Part shown: positions 55,052 through 62,974 of the stretch, one piece after another | How the letters are laid out: the number at the start of each line of letters is the position of its first letter | Numbering within the stretch: the first letter of the stretch is position 1 | NCBI RefSeq assembly: GCF_002911665.1 | Contig: NZ_MTBP01000001.1 | Location: 2,232,001-2,296,000 of the forward strand | Reading direction: 5' to 3' | Origin: Actinomadura rubteroloni | Lineage (GTDB): Bacteria > Actinomycetota > Actinomycetes > Streptosporangiales > Streptosporangiaceae | Length of the DNA: 64,000 nt | Notes under the pieces: generated by a model | Databases searched by the model: none | Seen by the model: the letters and a program-made list of their open reading frames with translations, nothing else | What the model was told of the DNA's origin: nothing | Position numbers and translations under genes: made by a program

Positions 55052-55546
55052 ATGAGCGTCACGGACGAACTGCTGGCCAACGCCGAGCGGTACGCGGCGG
55101 GCTTCGACAAGGGCGACCTGCCCCTGCCGCCCGCCAAGCAGGTGGCCGTCGTCGCCTGCATGGACGCGCGCCTCAACCCCTACGGCGTGCTCGGCCTCGC
55201 CGAGGGCGACGCGCACGTCATCCGCAACGCGGGCGGCGTGGTCACCCCGGACGAGCGGCGCAGCCTGGCCATCAGCCAGCGCCTGCTCGGCACCCGCGAG
55301 ATCATCCTCATCCACCACACCGACTGCGGGATGCTCACCTTCACCGACGAGGAGTTCCGGACGGCCGTCCAGCAGGACACCGGCGTCCGCCCCGACTGGT
55401 CGGCGGAGGCCTTCACGGACCTGGAGGACGACGTCCGCCAGTCGATCGCCCGCATCCAGGCCGACCCGTCCATCCCGCACAAGGACGCCGTGCGCGGCTT
55501 CGTCTACGAAGTGGAGACGGGCCGCCTCCGCGAAGTGAAGCGCTGA
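55052..55546 (+). CDS. Beta-class carbonic anhydrase
   Basis: 164 residues, AAGGAG before ATG 55052. Zinc ligands Cys-Asp-Arg in AVVACMDARLNP, then IRNAGGVVTPD and IHHTDCGM with His and Cys. It interconverts CO2 and bicarbonate. It resembles Mycobacterium tuberculosis Rv1284-type carbonic anhydrases in length and motif. It follows the flavoprotein by 58 bp, so it could be co-transcribed. Confidence 0.95.
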   Translation: MSVTDELLANAERYAAGFDKGDLPLPPAKQVAVVACMDARLNPYGVLGLAEGDAHVIRNAGGVVTPDERRSLAISQRLLGTREIILIHHTDCGMLTFTDEEFRTAVQQDTGVRPDWSAEAFTDLEDDVRQSIARIQADPSIPHKDAVRGFVYEVETGRLREVKR

Positions 55547-55570
55547 CGCGCGGCGAACGACGCGAGCAGC

Positions 55571-55613
55571 GGCGGGCGCGAGCCCGAGGCCCCGCGGGGC
55601 CGGGGCGCCCGCC
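55571..55613 (+). terminator. Nested GC hairpin after carbonic anhydrase
   Basis: Outer stem GGCGGGCGC (55571-55579) / GCGCCCGCC (55605-55613) encloses the palindrome GGCCCCGCGGGGCC (55588-55601). It starts 24 bp after the stop codon. Confidence 0.65.
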
Positions 55614-55684
55614 GCCATCGTGCGGCGGCGGCGCGGGCGTGGCCGGAACGGGACGGCGACGTTCCGGGCATCCAGGACTTATAG

Positions 55685-55703
55685 TTTGCTTAGTACAAGC
55701 AAA
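55685..55703. promoter_or_regulatory. MarR-type operator upstream of the efflux pump
   Basis: TTTGCTT AGTAC AAGCAAA is a perfect 7-bp inverted repeat with a 5-bp centre, in an A/T-rich promoter 23 bp before the GTG of the transporter gene. A MarR regulator gene directly follows the transporter gene, and sites of this size and symmetry are typical for MarR dimers. Confidence 0.75.
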
Positions 55704-55726
55704 TAAATCCCCCGAAGGATGCCCCT

Positions 55727-57433
55727 GTGCCCTCGAAGCACTACCACTGGGTCGCGCTGAGCAACACGACGCTCGGCATGCTCCTGGCGACCGTCAACTC
55801 CTCGATCGTGATCATCTCCCTGCCCGCCATCTTCCGCGGGATCCACCTCGACCCGCTCAAGCCGGGCAACGTCAGCTACCTGCTGTGGATCCTGATGGGC
55901 TACATGCTCGTCTCGGCAGTCCTCGTCGTGACGCTCGGCCGCCTCGGCGACCTGTTCGGCCGCGTGCGCATGTACAACGCGGGGTTCGCGGTGTTCACGG
56001 TCGGGACGCTCGTCCTCGCGTTCGACCCGTTCCAGGGCGGCGCGGGAGCGCTCTGGCTGATCGGCTGGCGGGTGTTCCAGGGCATCGGCGGCGCGATGCT
56101 GATGGCCAACTCCGCCGCGATCCTCACCGACGCGTTCCCCGCCCACCGCCGGGGCATGGCGATGGGCGTCAACCAGGTCGCGGGCATCGCGGGCAGCTTC
56201 ATCGGGCTCGTCGCGGGCGGCCTGCTCAGCGAGATCGACTGGCGGCTGGTCTTCTTCGTCTCCGCGCCGATCGGGGTCGCCGGGACGGTCTGGGGCTACT
56301 TCTCCCTGCGCGACACCGGCCGCCGCAACCCCGGCGCGAAGATCGACTGGCTCGGCAACGTCACGTTCGCCGTCGGCCTCACCGCGCTGCTCGCCGCGAT
56401 CACCTACGGCATCCAGCCCTACGCCGGGCACGACATGGGCTGGACGAACCCGTGGGTGCTCTCCGGGATCATCGGCGGCGTGGCCGTGCTCGCCGCGTTC
56501 TGCGTCATCGAGACCCGGGTCGAGAGCCCGATGTTCCACCTCGACCTGTTCCGCATCCGCGCGTTCGCGGCCGGGAACTCCGCCGGGCTGCTCACCGCGA
56601 TCTCGCGCGGCGGCATGCAGTTCATGCTGATCATCTGGCTCCAGGGCATCTGGCTCCCGCTGCGCGGCTACGCCTACGAGGACACGCCGCTGTGGGCGGG
56701 CATCTACCTGCTGCCGCTGACGGTCGGGTTCCTCGCCGCCGGGCCGCTGTCGGGGACGCTGTCGGACCGGTACGGCGCGCGGATCTTCTCCACCGGCGGC
56801 CTGGCCGTCGCGGCGCTGTCCCTGCTCGGCCTGCTGCTGATCCCGACCGACTTCCCCTACTGGGCGTTCGCCGGGCTGATCTTCCTGAACGGCGCCGGGA
56901 CGGGCCTGTTCGCGGCCCCCAACTCCGCGGCGATCATGAACTCCGTCCCGGCGAACCAGCGCGGCGTGGCGTCCGGCATGGCCGCGACGTTCACCAACGC
57001 CGGCATGGTCCTGTCCATCGGCGTGTTCTTCTCCCTGATGATCGCCGGGCTGGCCGACACGCTCCCGCGCACGCTGACGGCGGGCCTGACCGCGCACGGC
57101 GTGCCGTCCGGCGTCGCCACCGAGATCGGGAACCTGCCGCCCGTCGGGACGCTGTTCGCCGCGTTCCTCGGCTACAACCCGGTCGAGAGCCTGCTCGCGC
57201 CGTCCGGGACGCTCGCGACGCTCAGCCCGGCGGACCGTTCCGAACTCACCGGGCACAGCTACTTCCCGAGCCTGATCTCCGACCCGTTCCACCACGGCCT
57301 GGTGATCGTGTTCGGGCTGGCGATCGGGATCACGCTGCTCGCGGGCGTGGCGTCGGTGCTGCGCGGCGGACGGTACGTTCACGACGAGAGGGAGCCCGAG
57401 CCGCGCGGGAAGGTCGCCGTCGGTGAAGCGTGA
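55727..57433 (+). CDS. MFS drug:H+ antiporter, 14-TM DHA2 family (EmrB/QacA)
   Basis: A 568-residue transporter from GTG 55727. The N-terminal helix has LATVNSSIVIISLPAI, a hallmark of DHA2 proteins. Antiporter motif A is GRLGDLFGRVRMYNAGFAVF, motif C-like is VNQVAGIAGSFIGLVAGGLL, and LSDRYGARIFSTGG is the second-half repeat. About 14 hydrophobic segments are present. It probably exports toxic organic compounds, under control of the MarR protein encoded next. Confidence 0.93.
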   Translation: MPSKHYHWVALSNTTLGMLLATVNSSIVIISLPAIFRGIHLDPLKPGNVSYLLWILMGYMLVSAVLVVTLGRLGDLFGRVRMYNAGFAVFTVGTLVLAFDPFQGGAGALWLIGWRVFQGIGGAMLMANSAAILTDAFPAHRRGMAMGVNQVAGIAGSFIGLVAGGLLSEIDWRLVFFVSAPIGVAGTVWGYFSLRDTGRRNPGAKIDWLGNVTFAVGLTALLAAITYGIQPYAGHDMGWTNPWVLSGIIGGVAVLAAFCVIETRVESPMFHLDLFRIRAFAAGNSAGLLTAISRGGMQFMLIIWLQGIWLPLRGYAYEDTPLWAGIYLLPLTVGFLAAGPLSGTLSDRYGARIFSTGGLAVAALSLLGLLLIPTDFPYWAFAGLIFLNGAGTGLFAAPNSAAIMNSVPANQRGVASGMAATFTNAGMVLSIGVFFSLMIAGLADTLPRTLTAGLTAHGVPSGVATEIGNLPPVGTLFAAFLGYNPVESLLAPSGTLATLSPADRSELTGHSYFPSLISDPFHHGLVIVFGLAIGITLLAGVASVLRGGRYVHDEREPEPRGKVAVGEA

Positions 57434-57543
57434 CGCTCTCCGGGAGTGTTTGCACGCGTTCGCGCGTTATTTTCGTGGCAGGCGTTGACCGCGCCGCCCG
57501 TTCCCCGGTGCACGCGGGTGCCCCCACGTTCCAAGGAGTCCCG

Positions 57544-58014
57544 TTGAACGCAGTCGCGACGGACGGCCGCACGCCCGGCACGACGCCGGACGTGGCGCCC
57601 GCCGACCTCGAACTGTCCGACCGGCTGCGCAACGCGCTCGGCCGCCTGCACCGCCGTGCGCGCCGCCACACCCCGCAGGCGCTGACGGTGGGCCAGGTGT
57701 CGACGCTCGCGGCCGTCGAGTCCATCGGGCCCGTCCGGCTGGTGGACCTGGCCGATCACGAGGGCGTCCGCGCGCCGACCCAGAGCCGCGTGGTGGCGAC
57801 GCTGGAGGACATGAGCCTGCTGGCGCGCACGGCCGACCCCGCCGACCGCCGCGCCTGCCTGCTGACGATCACCGACGAGGGCCGCGCCTGGCTGGACCGC
57901 CTGCGCGCCGACCGGACGGCCTTCTACGCGACGCGCATCGCGGCTCTGCCGCCCGAGCAGCGGGCGGCGCTGGCCGCCGCGCTGCCGGCCCTGGAGGCCC
58001 TGGCCGCCCCCTGA
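57544..58014 (+). CDS. MarR-family transcriptional regulator
   Basis: 156 residues from TTG 57544, chosen because AAGGAG stands 8 nt before it; the open frame extends upstream without a ribosome-binding site. The winged helix reads TPQALTVGQVSTLAAVESIG, VRLVDLADHEGVRAPTQSRV, VATLEDMSLLARTADPADRR, then the wing ACLLTITDEGRAWLDRLRAD. It probably binds the TTTGCTT/AAGCAAA site at 55685 and represses the transporter gene until a ligand arrives. Confidence 0.92.
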   Translation: MNAVATDGRTPGTTPDVAPADLELSDRLRNALGRLHRRARRHTPQALTVGQVSTLAAVESIGPVRLVDLADHEGVRAPTQSRVVATLEDMSLLARTADPADRRACLLTITDEGRAWLDRLRADRTAFYATRIAALPPEQRAALAAALPALEALAAP

Positions 58015-58033
58015 GACGGCCAGGACCCCCGGG

Positions 58034-59203
58034 TCATCGCTCCCCGGCCGCGAGCAGGCCGAGGACGGATTTGCCGACCAACTCGTGGACGGTCGCGGAG
58101 TTCGCCGGATGGAACGTCCCGGCCAGGACGTCCCGGTACAGGCGCGACAGTTCGCCCGTCCGCAGGGCGCCCGCGCCGGCGGCCTTGACGGCGTGGTCCA
58201 CGACGCGCTTGGCGGACTCGGTGGCGTGGTACTTGACGGCGACGAGCTTCACCGGCCAGTCGTCGCCGTGGTCGACGCCCGCCGCCCAGTCGTCGGCGAC
58301 GCGCTCGATGTGCGCGAGGACGCCCTCCAGCTCGACCGTCGCCTCCGCGACCGACCACTGCACGTACGGGTCGTGCGCGACCGGACGGCCGAGCTTCACC
58401 GACGGCCGCCGCTTCGCCGACGCGACCGCGAGGTCCAGGGCGCGCCGCGCGAGCCCGTAGTAGACGCTCGCGAACAGCACCTCCGCCCACGCGAAGATCG
58501 ACGCGACGAACGGGTCGCCGGTGGGTCCGGCGGCGAGCACGCGCGCGACCCGTCCGGCGGGCACCGGGACGTCCGCGAGGTGCGTGTCGTCGCTGCGCGT
58601 CGCGCGCTGCCCCACGGTGTCCCAGGTGTCCTCGATCCGGACGCCGGGCGCGTCCCGGTCCACGAACGCGTGGACGATCTTCGGGTGCTCGGGGTCGGAG
58701 TCGTCCAGGGCGTGCACGCCGAGCCGCGTCCAGACGGGCGACAGCGACGTGAACGTCTTGTGCCCGGTGACGCGGTAGCCGCCGTCGCCGTGCGGGACGG
58801 CGACCGTCCGCGCGTACTCCAGGTCGCGGTCGTTGCCGGGCTCGCCGTGCCCGGCCGCGAACACCTCGCCGGCGGCGGCCTCGCGCAGCAGCCAGTCCAG
58901 CGAGTCGTCGCCCGCGCGGTGCAGGTCGGCGGCGACGCCCGTCCAGTACAGGTGCATGCCGGTGGCGAGGGCGGTCGCGGGCGCGTGGTAGGCGAGGCGG
59001 CGCTGCGCGGCGGCGACCTCGGGCAGGCCGAGGCCGGCGCCGCCGAACGCGGGCGGCAGCGCGACGGTGAGGTACCCGGCGGCGCGCAGGTCCGCGAAGT
59101 CCTCGTGGAAGAAGGCGTTCTCGCGGTCGTAGCGGTCGGCGCGGCCCGCGAACGCGGCCAGCAGGTCGTCGGGCAGGACGGGGTCCTCGTGCGTGACGGT
59201 CAT
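58034..59203 (-). CDS. Acyl-CoA dehydrogenase-fold flavin monooxygenase (SfnB/DszC-like)
   Basis: A 389-residue acyl-CoA dehydrogenase-fold protein. Seen: DLRAAGYLTVALPPAFGGAG, AAGEVFAAGHGEPGNDRDLE, VTGHKTFTSLSPVWTRLGVH and the late block KYHATESAKRVVDHAVKAAG with GAGALRTGELSRLYRDVLAG. It has no acyl-CoA active-site Glu context that I can identify. Its place after tauD and ssuABC points to the SfnB/FMNH2-dependent type acting on sulfones or sulfonates; this is an inference. GGAGAG precedes the ATG. Confidence 0.85.
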   Translation of the reverse strand: MTVTHEDPVLPDDLLAAFAGRADRYDRENAFFHEDFADLRAAGYLTVALPPAFGGAGLGLPEVAAAQRRLAYHAPATALATGMHLYWTGVAADLHRAGDDSLDWLLREAAAGEVFAAGHGEPGNDRDLEYARTVAVPHGDGGYRVTGHKTFTSLSPVWTRLGVHALDDSDPEHPKIVHAFVDRDAPGVRIEDTWDTVGQRATRSDDTHLADVPVPAGRVARVLAAGPTGDPFVASIFAWAEVLFASVYYGLARRALDLAVASAKRRPSVKLGRPVAHDPYVQWSVAEATVELEGVLAHIERVADDWAAGVDHGDDWPVKLVAVKYHATESAKRVVDHAVKAAGAGALRTGELSRLYRDVLAGTFHPANSATVHELVGKSVLGLLAAGER

Positions 59204-59228
59204 GCGCGGCTCTCCACAGGGAAGGCGA

Positions 59229-59273
59229 CCGCCGCGTCCCCGGAGGAGGCCGAGGGAGGAGGGGACGCGGCGG
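59229..59273 (-). terminator. Hairpin between the dioxygenase and flavin monooxygenase genes
   Basis: Perfect 13-bp stem CCGCCGCGTCCCC (59229-59241) / GGGGACGCGGCGG (59261-59273), 19-nt loop, no T-run. It lies inside the minus-strand cluster and could cause partial termination or mRNA processing. Confidence 0.6.
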
Positions 59274-59284
59274 CCGGGCTCGGA

Positions 59285-60160
59285 TCAGGCGGCCGGCGTG
59301 TAGTGCGCGGCGTCGTCGCCCTCGACGATGCGGCTGCGCTCGCCGGTCACCCCGGCGGGCACGTCGCCCGCCACGGTGACGCGGTGCAGGACGCGCGGCA
59401 GGTCGCCGTAGTCGTCCGGCGCGTAGTGCTGGGTGACGCGGTTGTCGAACACGACGACGTCGCCCGGGTTCCAGACGACGCGCAGCAGGTTCTCCGGACG
59501 CGTCACGTAGCTCTGCAGGATGCGCAGGATGTCGCGCGACTCGCCGGCGGACAGGTCCACGATCCGTTCGGCGAACCCGCCGATGAACAGGCCGCGCTCA
59601 CCCGTCTCCGGGTGGACGCGCACCACCGGATGCGCGGTCTTGTAGCGCTTGGACGTGAACGTGCGCCGGTACGAATCGGCCGCGTCCCCGTCGCCGCGCG
59701 GAAGGATGTAGTCGTGGGCGTTGCTGTGGACGGCCCACAACCGATCGGCGAACTCCCGCAGCGGCTCGGGCAGGTCCCGGTACGCGGCGGCGGCGTTGGC
59801 GATCAGCGTGTTGCCCCCGTAGGGCGGGACGACGAGCGCACGCAGCGTGCTCACCGCCGGGGGCGTCCGGATGAACGTCACGTCGGTGTGCCAGTGGTTG
59901 GAGCGGATGCCCTCCTCGGCGTCCACCGGGAGGATGTCGGGACGGTCGTCCACGGGCGGCAGCGTCGGGTGCGCCCGCGTCAGGTCGCCGAACCGGGACG
60001 CGAAGCGGATCTGCCCGTCCTCGTCCAGGCCCGCGTCGCGGAACACGAGCGCCTTGTGCTCCAGCAGCAGCCCGTTCAGCTCGTCGTACGGCACGGCATT
60101 GGGGTCGGCGCCGGTGATCTCGGCGCCGATGCGCCCGCCGATGCGGCGGATCTCGGTCAT
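59285..60160 (-). CDS. TauD/TfdA-family Fe(II)/2-oxoglutarate-dependent dioxygenase
   Basis: A 291-residue dioxygenase. The facial triad is HTDVTF (His-X-Asp) and the distal His in LPRVLHRVTVAGD, with the 2-oxoglutarate-binding Arg shortly after. RIGGRIGAEITGADPNA at the start and NHWHTDVTFIRTPPA follow TauD closely. It would oxygenate an alkyl sulfonate such as taurine, releasing sulfite. Placed directly downstream of ssuC on the same strand. Confidence 0.93.
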   Translation of the reverse strand: MTEIRRIGGRIGAEITGADPNAVPYDELNGLLLEHKALVFRDAGLDEDGQIRFASRFGDLTRAHPTLPPVDDRPDILPVDAEEGIRSNHWHTDVTFIRTPPAVSTLRALVVPPYGGNTLIANAAAAYRDLPEPLREFADRLWAVHSNAHDYILPRGDGDAADSYRRTFTSKRYKTAHPVVRVHPETGERGLFIGGFAERIVDLSAGESRDILRILQSYVTRPENLLRVVWNPGDVVVFDNRVTQHYAPDDYGDLPRVLHRVTVAGDVPAGVTGERSRIVEGDDAAHYTPAA

Positions 60161-60174
60161 GGTCCTGGCCCTTC

Positions 60175-60948
60175 CTAACGGCGGACGGTGGGGTCGGCGA
60201 GCCGCAGCAGCAGGCGCAGCAGCCCGTCGAAGAGGAGGCCGAGCACGGCGATCCACGCGATCCCGGCGAAGATCAGCGGGGTCTGGAGGTAGTTGCCGGC
60301 CTGGAGGATGAGGAAGCCGACGCCGCCGGTCGCGGCGATCATCTCGGCGGCGATGATGCTGGTCCACGCGCCGCCCATCGCGATGCGCAGGCCGGTGATG
60401 ACGCCGGGCACGGCCGCGCGCAGCCGGACGTGGACCATCGTGCGCAGCGGGGACGCGCCGAGGCTGCGGCTGGCGTGCAGCAGCCCGTCGGGCACCGCGT
60501 CGAGCGCGCCGAGCGTCGCGATCGTGACGATCGGCAGCACCCCGAAGAAGATCAGCGCGATCTTGGACGTCTCGCCGATCCCGAACCACACGACGAGCAG
60601 CGGGATGAACGCGATCGGCGGCAGCGGGCGCAGGACGCCGATCAGCGGGTCGGCCAGTTCCCGGACGATCCGGATCCCGGCCATCGCCGCGCCGAGCGCC
60701 AGGCCCGCCGCCGTCCCGAGGACGAACCCGGCGACGATGCGGCCGGTGCTGATCAGCGCGTCCTCGACCAGCGTCTTGCCCTGCACCTCGGGATAGGTGC
60801 GCGTCAAGTACTTCAGCAGGGTGTGGACGGTCTCGGTGACGGTCGGCAGCGTCACGCTGTCGCCGATGGCGAGCGCGGCCAGTTCCCACACGCCGAGCGC
60901 GAGGGCGAGGGCCGCCGCGCCGGTGCCGATCCTGCGGACGTCCGTCAC
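60175..60948 (-). CDS. ssuC: Sulfonate ABC transporter permease
   Basis: 257 residues from GTG 60948, GTGA overlap with the ATPase gene. TM segments include GAAALALALGVWELAALAIG and GFVLGTAAGLALGAAMAGI. The conserved coupling loop LHASRSLGASPLRTMVHVRL is followed by GGAWTSIIAAEMIAATGGVG and FLILQAGNYLQTP, a strong SsuC/TauC signature. Confidence 0.92.
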   Translation of the reverse strand: MTDVRRIGTGAAALALALGVWELAALAIGDSVTLPTVTETVHTLLKYLTRTYPEVQGKTLVEDALISTGRIVAGFVLGTAAGLALGAAMAGIRIVRELADPLIGVLRPLPPIAFIPLLVVWFGIGETSKIALIFFGVLPIVTIATLGALDAVPDGLLHASRSLGASPLRTMVHVRLRAAVPGVITGLRIAMGGAWTSIIAAEMIAATGGVGFLILQAGNYLQTPLIFAGIAWIAVLGLLFDGLLRLLLRLADPTVRR

Positions 60949-61733
60949 CGCTCCAGCACCTCCCGGATCCGCCGCTTGGCCTGCACGAACGCGAGCGTCT
61001 CGGTGTCGTCGTAGCTGCGCGGACGCGGCAGGTCGACGTCGAGGATCTCCTCGGTCCCGCCGGGCGGCGCCGACAGCACGCACACCCGGTCGCCGAGCAG
61101 CGCGGCCTCCTCGACGTCGTGCGTGACGAACACGATGGTCGTCCGGTGCCGCTGCCACAGGTCGAGCAGGAACCGCTGCATCGCGGCGCGGGTGATCGCG
61201 TCGAGCGCGCCGAACGGCTCGTCCATGAGCAGCACGCCCGGCCGGTTGATCAGCACCCGGGCGAACGCGGCGCGGTGCCGCATCCCGCCCGACAACTCGT
61301 GCGGGTAGGCGTCGCGGGCGTCGCCGAGCCCGACCGTCTCCAGCAGTTCGGCGGCCTCGGCGCGCACCTCGGCGGTGAGCGCGCCGCGCGCCTTCGGCCC
61401 GTACAGGACGTTCTGCCAGGTCGTCAGCCACGGGAACAGCATCGGCGTCTGGAACAGCACGCCCCGGTCGTGGCCCGGCCCGGTCACCGGACGCCCCCCG
61501 ACGGCGACCTCGCCGGAGTCGGCCGGGACGAACCCGGCGAGGATGTTGAGCAGCGTGGACTTCCCGCAACCTGACGGCCCGAGCAGGCACAGGAACTCGC
61601 CGGGCGCGACGTCGAGGCTGACGCCGTCCAGCGCGGGACGGCCCGCGCGCCGCCGCCGGTGGAAGGTCTTGCGGACGTCGCGCAGCCGCACCCCGGTGGG
61701 CCGCGCGACGTCCGGCAGCGTCACCGCGCTCAC
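60945..61733 (-). CDS. ssuB: Sulfonate ABC transporter ATPase
   Basis: 262 residues from GTG 61733, overlapping the binding-protein stop by 4 bp. Walker A GPSGCGKST, Q-loop GVLFQTPMLFPWLTTWQNVL, signature LSGGMRHRAAFARVL, Walker B VLLMDEPFGALDAITR and VFVTHDVEEAALLGDRV are complete. The signature has Arg-His in place of the usual Arg-Gln (MRHRA for MRQRV). Confidence 0.93.
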   Translation of the reverse strand: MSAVTLPDVARPTGVRLRDVRKTFHRRRRAGRPALDGVSLDVAPGEFLCLLGPSGCGKSTLLNILAGFVPADSGEVAVGGRPVTGPGHDRGVLFQTPMLFPWLTTWQNVLYGPKARGALTAEVRAEAAELLETVGLGDARDAYPHELSGGMRHRAAFARVLINRPGVLLMDEPFGALDAITRAAMQRFLLDLWQRHRTTIVFVTHDVEEAALLGDRVCVLSAPPGGTEEILDVDLPRPRSYDDTETLAFVQAKRRIREVLER

Positions 61734-62743
61734 TTGCAGCCGCCGCGCTGCGCTTTCGCCCAGAAGCCCGGGTCGATGTGGGCGGCGATCTCGGCGTCGG
61801 ACGGGACGGCCTTCGCGCGTCCCTGCGTCACCAGGAACTCGGCCGTGAGCTTGAAGTTCTTGGCGAGCCTGCCGGTGGCGGACGTCCCGTCCGGCCCCTG
61901 GAGCCACGCGGTCTCCTCGGCCTTCGGGACGTAGGGGTAGTCCTTCGTCGCCGGGATCGCGTCCGCGGGCTTGACGCCGAGGTACTTGGTCGCGGCGGTG
62001 ATGTAGGTGTCGGCCTGCGGCCCCTTGACGACCTCCTGCGCCCGGGAGACCTGGCAGACGAGCTGCTGCACGATGTCGGGGTTCTTCTTCGCGTACGCGC
62101 TGGTCACCGCGAGCGAGTTGACGGCCGCGTACCCGAGCTTCGCGATGTCGGCGGCGGAGACGAGCACGTTCGCGCCGTGCTTCTTCAGGTCGAGCAGGAA
62201 CGCCTGGCTGATGTAGACGGCGTCGATCTTCCCGGCCTTCCAGGCGGCGGCCTCGGCGGCCTCGCTGGCGAAGCTCGCGACCTGCACCTTCCCGGCGAGG
62301 TTCTGCGACTTCAGCCAGCCGCGCAACTGGAAGTCGAGCGTGGACCCGACGAGGACGCCGACCTTCTTCAGCTCGGCGGGCGCCTTGACCTCGGCGTTCA
62401 CGGCGAGGCCGGACTCGTCCAGGCTCTCCACGAACACGACCTGGATGTCGGTGCCGCTGGCGAACGCGCCGACGACCGGGGGGTTGCCGACCGCCGAGAC
62501 GGCCGGGAACGCCCCGGCGCGGAGCTGCGCGAGCCCGGCGACGCCGCTGTCGATCGGCCGCAGCTCGATCTTCGCCGGGACCTTCTTCGCCAGGTCGGCG
62601 TTGCCGGCGACGACGGCGTCCGGCCCGGCGACCGCGCCCTGGAAGTAACCGATCTTCAGGGTGCCGCCGCCCGCGCGGTCGCAGCCGGCGAGGCCGAGCG
62701 CGAGCAGCGGGGCCACGGCGGCGGCGAGGGTCTTTCTGAGCAT
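61730..62743 (-). CDS. ssuA: Sulfonate/taurine ABC transporter substrate-binding lipoprotein
   Basis: 337 residues. The lipobox is LGLAGC at the end of the signal peptide. The mature part has KIGYFQGAVAGPDAVVAG, ELRPIDSGVAGLAQLRAGAF, VGVLVGSTLDFQLRGWLKSQ and IVQQLVCQVSRAQEVV, typical of SsuA/TauA proteins. GGAGCC-like ribosome binding is weak, and the 25-residue leader ORF is 90 bp upstream. First enzyme-transport gene of the minus-strand operon. Confidence 0.92.
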   Translation of the reverse strand: MLRKTLAAAVAPLLALGLAGCDRAGGGTLKIGYFQGAVAGPDAVVAGNADLAKKVPAKIELRPIDSGVAGLAQLRAGAFPAVSAVGNPPVVGAFASGTDIQVVFVESLDESGLAVNAEVKAPAELKKVGVLVGSTLDFQLRGWLKSQNLAGKVQVASFASEAAEAAAWKAGKIDAVYISQAFLLDLKKHGANVLVSAADIAKLGYAAVNSLAVTSAYAKKNPDIVQQLVCQVSRAQEVVKGPQADTYITAATKYLGVKPADAIPATKDYPYVPKAEETAWLQGPDGTSATGRLAKNFKLTAEFLVTQGRAKAVPSDAEIAAHIDPGFWAKAQRGGCK

Positions 62744-62833
62744 GGGTCCGAGGGCTCCTTGGGCAGGCTCCGGCCCGCGGTCGCCGTCGGGCGCCGCGCC
62801 GGGCCGGGGGGTGGGGAGGACGTGCGGGGACGG

Positions 62834-62911
62834 TCAGACGTGACAGCCCGCGGCGGTGACACGCCGGAGATCGACGTGCCGCCGCCGGACGAGGATCAGC
62901 CGAACGCGCAT
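62834..62911 (-). CDS. Short leader peptide upstream of ssuA (actinobacterial sulfur-gene type)
   Basis: 25 codons, ATG 62911 with no ribosome-binding site. The peptide has RLILVRRRHVDLRRVTAAGC, and its single Cys is third from the end. The RRRHVDL core is the shared feature of the putative leader peptides that precede sulfur-assimilation genes in Streptomyces and relatives. In mycobacteria, Cys-bearing short ORFs act as cysteine-responsive attenuators. Here the same kind of control over ssuA-ssuB-ssuC is likely, though one Cys is few. Confidence 0.72.
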   Translation of the reverse strand: MRVRLILVRRRHVDLRRVTAAGCHV

Positions 62912-62974
62912 GACCGTATGAGACCACGTGTCAGCACGGTTAGGCAACTATTCCTACCGATTTGGTTCCAAACC

